From NCBI GenBank assembly GCA_035546355.1, contig DATKEH010000031.1:1-12384 (forward strand): a stretch of DNA of 12,384 nt, given 5' to 3'. The stretch comes from DATKEH01 sp035546355 (lineage in GTDB: Bacteria > Acidobacteriota > Thermoanaerobaculia > Multivoradales > JAIOJS01). Below, in pieces: positions 7,658 through 12,384 of this stretch. A model generated the notes under the pieces. That model was not told the origin of the DNA, did no database searches, and saw nothing but the letters and a program-made list of their open reading frames with translations. Numbering within the stretch: the first letter of the stretch is position 1; every line of letters starts with the position of its first letter. Both the position numbers and the translations under genes were made by a program.

Positions 7658-7969
7658 GTGAACGCAGTCGCGACCGCAGTGAAGATCCGTCCGCTCCACG
7701 ACCGGGTTCTGGTCCGGCGCCTGGAGAGCGAAGAGCAGATGCGCGGTGGGATCATCATCCCCGACACCGCCAAGGAGAAGCCCCAGCAGGCCGAGGTGAT
7801 CGCCGTCGGCCCCGGCAAGATCGGCGACGACGGCCAGCGCCAGCCGATGGACGTCAAGGAGGGTGACCGCATCCTCATCGGCAAGTACTCGGGCAGCGAG
7901 ATCCGCATCGAGGAAGAGGATTTCGTGATCCTGCGCGAGGACGAGATCCTCGGCGTCATCGAGCGCTGA
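7658..7969 (+). CDS. groES: Co-chaperonin GroES (Hsp10)
   Basis: 103-residue GroES, against 97 in E. coli. It forms the seven-subunit lid that closes the GroEL folding chamber in the cytoplasm. The family opening KIRPLHDRVLVRR is at 9-21. The mobile loop at about 24-41 (EEQMRGGIIIPDTAKEKP) has Ile32-Ile33-Ile34 in place of the E. coli Ile-Val-Leu contact tripeptide. GKYSGSEI and the C-terminal EDEILGVIE are typical. The start is GTG, giving a seven-residue N-terminal extension (VNAVATA) over the usual Met-Lys-Ile-Arg beginning. First gene of the CIRCE-controlled operon, 41 bases before groEL. Confidence 0.98.
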   Translation: MNAVATAVKIRPLHDRVLVRRLESEEQMRGGIIIPDTAKEKPQQAEVIAVGPGKIGDDGQRQPMDVKEGDRILIGKYSGSEIRIEEEDFVILREDEILGVIER

Positions 7970-8010
7970 GTCCCACCCCCACAACGAATTCAGGAGGTTC
8001 AGAAAACACC

Positions 8011-9663
<1,653 letters not shown>

Positions 9664-9683
9664 GCCCAGCGCTCCGTTCGACC

Positions 9684-9735
9684 CTCCCCGCTGGGGAGAC
9701 TCACGGCCGGTCCGGGATCCCGGGCCGGCCGTTTT
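9684..9735 (+). terminator. Intrinsic terminator of the groESL operon
   Basis: The main hairpin pairs ACGGCCGG (9703-9710) with CCGGCCGT (9725-9732), then one G-U pair and four more base pairs, closing on a four-base loop (9716-9719). TTTT (9732-9735) follows at once. A small separate hairpin just upstream pairs CTCCCC (9684-9689) with GGGGAG (9693-9698). There is no T-run on the opposite side, so it should not stop transcripts of the esterase coming from the right. Confidence 0.9.
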
Positions 9736-9782
9736 CCTTGTCCTGCGGCGGCCGTCCGGCAGTGCCCTCGCCAGCCGGCCGA

Positions 9783-10445
9783 TCAGCGACGCCCAGGGAC
9801 GAGGTTCTCGACCATCCGCCGGACGACCGCGATCTGCGCCGGGTGGACGGTGTGGCCGAGGCCGGGGAAGCGGCGGACGGTGACCTCGGCTCCCAGCCGG
9901 CGGAGCGCCTCGGCGGTCTCCTCGACGCGCGACCAGGGGACGTGCGGGTCGGGGTCGCCGCCGGCGAGGTAGGCCGGCGTGCCGGCGAGGTCGCCGGTGA
10001 GGTCCTCGAAGGCTGTGCCCGGGGGGCCGATCAGTCCGCCGGTCAGTGCGGCGAGACCGCCGTAACGGCGCGGATGGCGGGCGACGAGGTCGCAGGCCAG
10101 GCAGGCGCCCTGCGAGAAACCGAGGAGGATCTGGTGCTCGGTCGGGACGCCGGCGGCGGCGATCTCCTCGACGAGAGCACCGACGCGGGCCAGCGCCGAG
10201 CCGAGCCAGGGCTCGTTGGCCTCGCGCGGCGCGGTGAAGCGCTCGGGATACCAGGTGCGGCCGGCGGCCTCGGGCGCCAGGTACGCGAGCTCCGGGTGGT
10301 GGAGGTGGCGGGCGAGGCCGAGCATGTCCTCGCCGTCGGCGCCGCGGCCGTGGAGGAGGATCATCGCGGCGCGCGCCTCGGCGAGCGGCCGACCGGCCGT
10401 GAGGACCGGCTGGTCGCGATGGGGATCGGTGGCGCCGGAGGTCAC
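9783..10445 (-). CDS. Alpha/beta-hydrolase carboxylesterase (phospholipase/carboxylesterase family, MhqD-like)
   Basis: 220-residue cytoplasmic serine hydrolase of the Abhydrolase_2 family, normal length and without a signal peptide. The oxyanion region is MILLHGRGADGEDML (28-42). The nucleophile elbow is GFSQG with Ser111 (109-113). The acid is Asp166 in GGDPDPHVPW, and the catalytic His is His198 in PGLGHTVHP, so the triad is complete. The start is GTG 10445, overlapping the stop of the dioxygenase gene as GTGA. No clear ribosome binding site precedes it, so it is probably translated by coupling. In Bacillus the mhqED operon has the same order, dioxygenase then hydrolase, and belongs to the quinone-stress regulon. 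A shared role here in aromatic/quinone detoxification is inferred from that arrangement. The true substrate is unknown. Confidence 0.9.
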   Translation of the reverse strand: MTSGATDPHRDQPVLTAGRPLAEARAAMILLHGRGADGEDMLGLARHLHHPELAYLAPEAAGRTWYPERFTAPREANEPWLGSALARVGALVEEIAAAGVPTEHQILLGFSQGACLACDLVARHPRRYGGLAALTGGLIGPPGTAFEDLTGDLAGTPAYLAGGDPDPHVPWSRVEETAEALRRLGAEVTVRRFPGLGHTVHPAQIAVVRRMVENLVPGRR

Positions 10446-11398
10446 CGGGGCGCCCGGTCGGGCAGGTGGATCGGCGGCAGGACCTCCTCGATCCGCTCGC
10501 GCCGCGGCTCGAGCCAGCCGGGCAGGCGGAGGTGTTGCCCGAGCTCGGCGACCGGTTCGTCGATCGCGAAGCCCGGCGGATCGGTGGCGATCTCGAACAG
10601 CACCCCTCCCGGCTCGCGGAAGTAGATCGAATGGAAGTACTGCCGGTCGAGGATCGGGGTGACGTCGAGGCCGCGTTCGACGAGCCGCTCACGCCAGCGG
10701 CGCTGGGCGAGGTCGTCGGCCACCCGCCAGGCGACGTGATGGACGCTGCCCGCGGCGACCCGGCCGAACGGCGCACCGGGAACGCAGAGGACGTCGACCG
10801 TGCAGCCGCCGCCGCCGCTCCCGGCCGCGAAGCGGAAGCGGTTGCCGGCCTCGCCGGCGAGCTCGAAGCCCATCCCCGAGGTCAGCAGGTCGGCGGTCGC
10901 CTGATAGCCGTCGACCGACAAGGTGACCGAGTGGATACGACGGATCGAGTGTTCCGCCGGGACCGGCCCGCTCTCCCAGGGGACGACCTCCTCGGCCGCC
11001 GCCTCGGCGACCAGCTCGAGCTCGAGGCCGTCCGGATCGAGGAAGGTGAGCAGCTCCTCGGCGAAGCGCTCGGCAGGGTCCTCCATCACCACCCCCGCCT
11101 CCCGCAACCGGTCGTGCCAGTAGCCGAGGGAGTCGGCGGGCACGGAGAAGGAGGTGGCCGTCGCCTGGCCGACCCCTCGGCTGCCGCGCGCCGCCAAGGG
11201 CCAGGGGAAGAAGGTCAGCAGCGTCCCCGGCGTACCGCGCTCGTCGCCGAAGTAGAAGTGGTAGGTCCCGGGGTCGTCGAAGTTGACCGTCCGTTTGACC
11301 AGGCGCAGCCCGAGGAGCCCGGCGTGGAAGTCGAGGTTGCGCTGGGGATCGGTGGCGATCGCGGTGACGTGATGGATGCCGAGGATCGGCCGCTCCAT
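10442..11398 (-). CDS. VOC-family ring-cleaving dioxygenase (MhqE/MhqO-like)
   Basis: 318-residue protein of two glyoxalase/VOC modules, the size usual for MhqO/MhqE-type ring-cleaving dioxygenases, which open hydroquinone or catechol-like rings with a metal and O2. Module 1 begins with GIHHVTAIA (7-15) and ends with DPDGLELELVAE. Module 2 begins with IHSVTLSVDGYQAT (155-168). Candidate metal ligands are His10, His220 or His221 (SVHHVAWRVAD) and Glu269 (GGVLFEIATDPPGF), the His-His-Glu set of type I extradiol enzymes. The run DRQYFHSIYFREPGG (251-265) is a hallmark of the family. The start is ATG 11398, preceded by AGGGAGGG. An in-frame ATG at 11461 would add 21 unlikely, charged residues. 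It overlaps the downstream esterase by four bases, so the two form one operon. Substrate not proven by sequence. Confidence 0.92.
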   Translation of the reverse strand: MERPILGIHHVTAIATDPQRNLDFHAGLLGLRLVKRTVNFDDPGTYHFYFGDERGTPGTLLTFFPWPLAARGSRGVGQATATSFSVPADSLGYWHDRLREAGVVMEDPAERFAEELLTFLDPDGLELELVAEAAAEEVVPWESGPVPAEHSIRRIHSVTLSVDGYQATADLLTSGMGFELAGEAGNRFRFAAGSGGGGCTVDVLCVPGAPFGRVAAGSVHHVAWRVADDLAQRRWRERLVERGLDVTPILDRQYFHSIYFREPGGVLFEIATDPPGFAIDEPVAELGQHLRLPGWLEPRRERIEEVLPPIHLPDRAPR

Positions 11399-11424
11399 GC
11401 TCCCTCCCTGCTGTCGGCGGCGCT

Positions 11425-11442
11425 CCGGGTGCGTCGCACCGG
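11425..11442. other. Small inverted repeat upstream of the dioxygenase gene
   Basis: GGTGC (11428-11432) and GCACC (11436-11440) pair around a three-base centre, with two further pairs outside after a one-base bulge. It sits about 30 bases before the start codon of the dioxygenase, where an operator or leader hairpin could lie. It does not resemble any operator I know. Chance is possible in such GC-rich DNA. Confidence 0.3.
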
Positions 11443-11480
11443 CGTCCAGCCTATCGCCCACCGGGCGGAAGCGCGACCCG

Positions 11481-11512
11481 GCCTCTCCCGAGTCCGAGAG
11501 CTCCGGGGAGGC
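11481..11512 (-). terminator. Weak candidate terminator after adenosylhomocysteinase
   Basis: GCCTCTCC (11481-11488) pairs with GGGGAGGC (11505-11512) with one G-T wobble. After a mismatch, three more pairs close an eight-base loop. It begins 16 bases past the stop codon on the minus strand. No T-run follows, so it is at best a Rho-dependent or processing structure, and read-through into the dioxygenase gene cannot be excluded. Confidence 0.3.
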
Positions 11513-11528
11513 GCATCGCCGGCCGCCG

Positions 11529-12384
<856 letters not shown>

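Noticed and set aside
11399..11461. Upstream ATG at 11461 for the dioxygenase
   Set aside because: The 21 added residues are charged and unlike the family. AGGGAGGG just before ATG 11398 fits the usual GIHHVTA beginning.

Overview
The window is a very GC-rich stretch (long stop-free shadow frames opposite nearly every gene) from a Gram-negative-type bacterium. An envelope-spanning RND efflux operon implies an outer membrane. A CIRCE operator in front of groESL implies HrcA-type heat-shock control. The GroES and efflux sequences look to me like Acidobacteriota or a similar deep-branching phylum, but this is an impression only. Four of the start codons used here are GTG (both RND pumps, groES, the esterase).

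Left part (1-7373, all on the minus strand): a three-gene efflux operon read right to left. It encodes a lipoprotein-type periplasmic adaptor (6231-7373), a first RND permease (2846-6160) and a second RND permease (1-2849, cut by the window edge). A strong hairpin lies between adaptor and pump 1, and the two pumps overlap by GTGA. One adaptor with two linked but different pumps recalls MdtABC-type systems. No TolC-like channel and no regulator gene is visible.

Middle (7374-9735): a divergent control region and the groES-groEL operon on the plus strand. It has a TTGACG/TATCCT promoter, a CIRCE operator overlapping the start of transcription, an excellent ribosome binding site before groES, and a clear intrinsic terminator after groEL.

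Right part (9783-12384, minus strand): a glyoxalase-fold ring-cleaving dioxygenase followed by, and overlapping, a serine carboxylesterase. This is the arrangement of the Bacillus MhqE-MhqD quinone/hydroquinone detoxification pair. Upstream of it is the 3' two thirds of the S-adenosylhomocysteine hydrolase gene, which runs off the right edge.

Overall these are well-known families: efflux, chaperonin, aromatic/quinone detoxification and the methyl cycle. I see no CRISPR array, tRNA, rRNA, insertion sequence, phage gene or clearly undescribed system. The points most worth a second look are the double-pump operon, the hairpin inside it, a 9-bp repeat coding for part of a membrane helix in pump 1, and the degenerate CIRCE arm.
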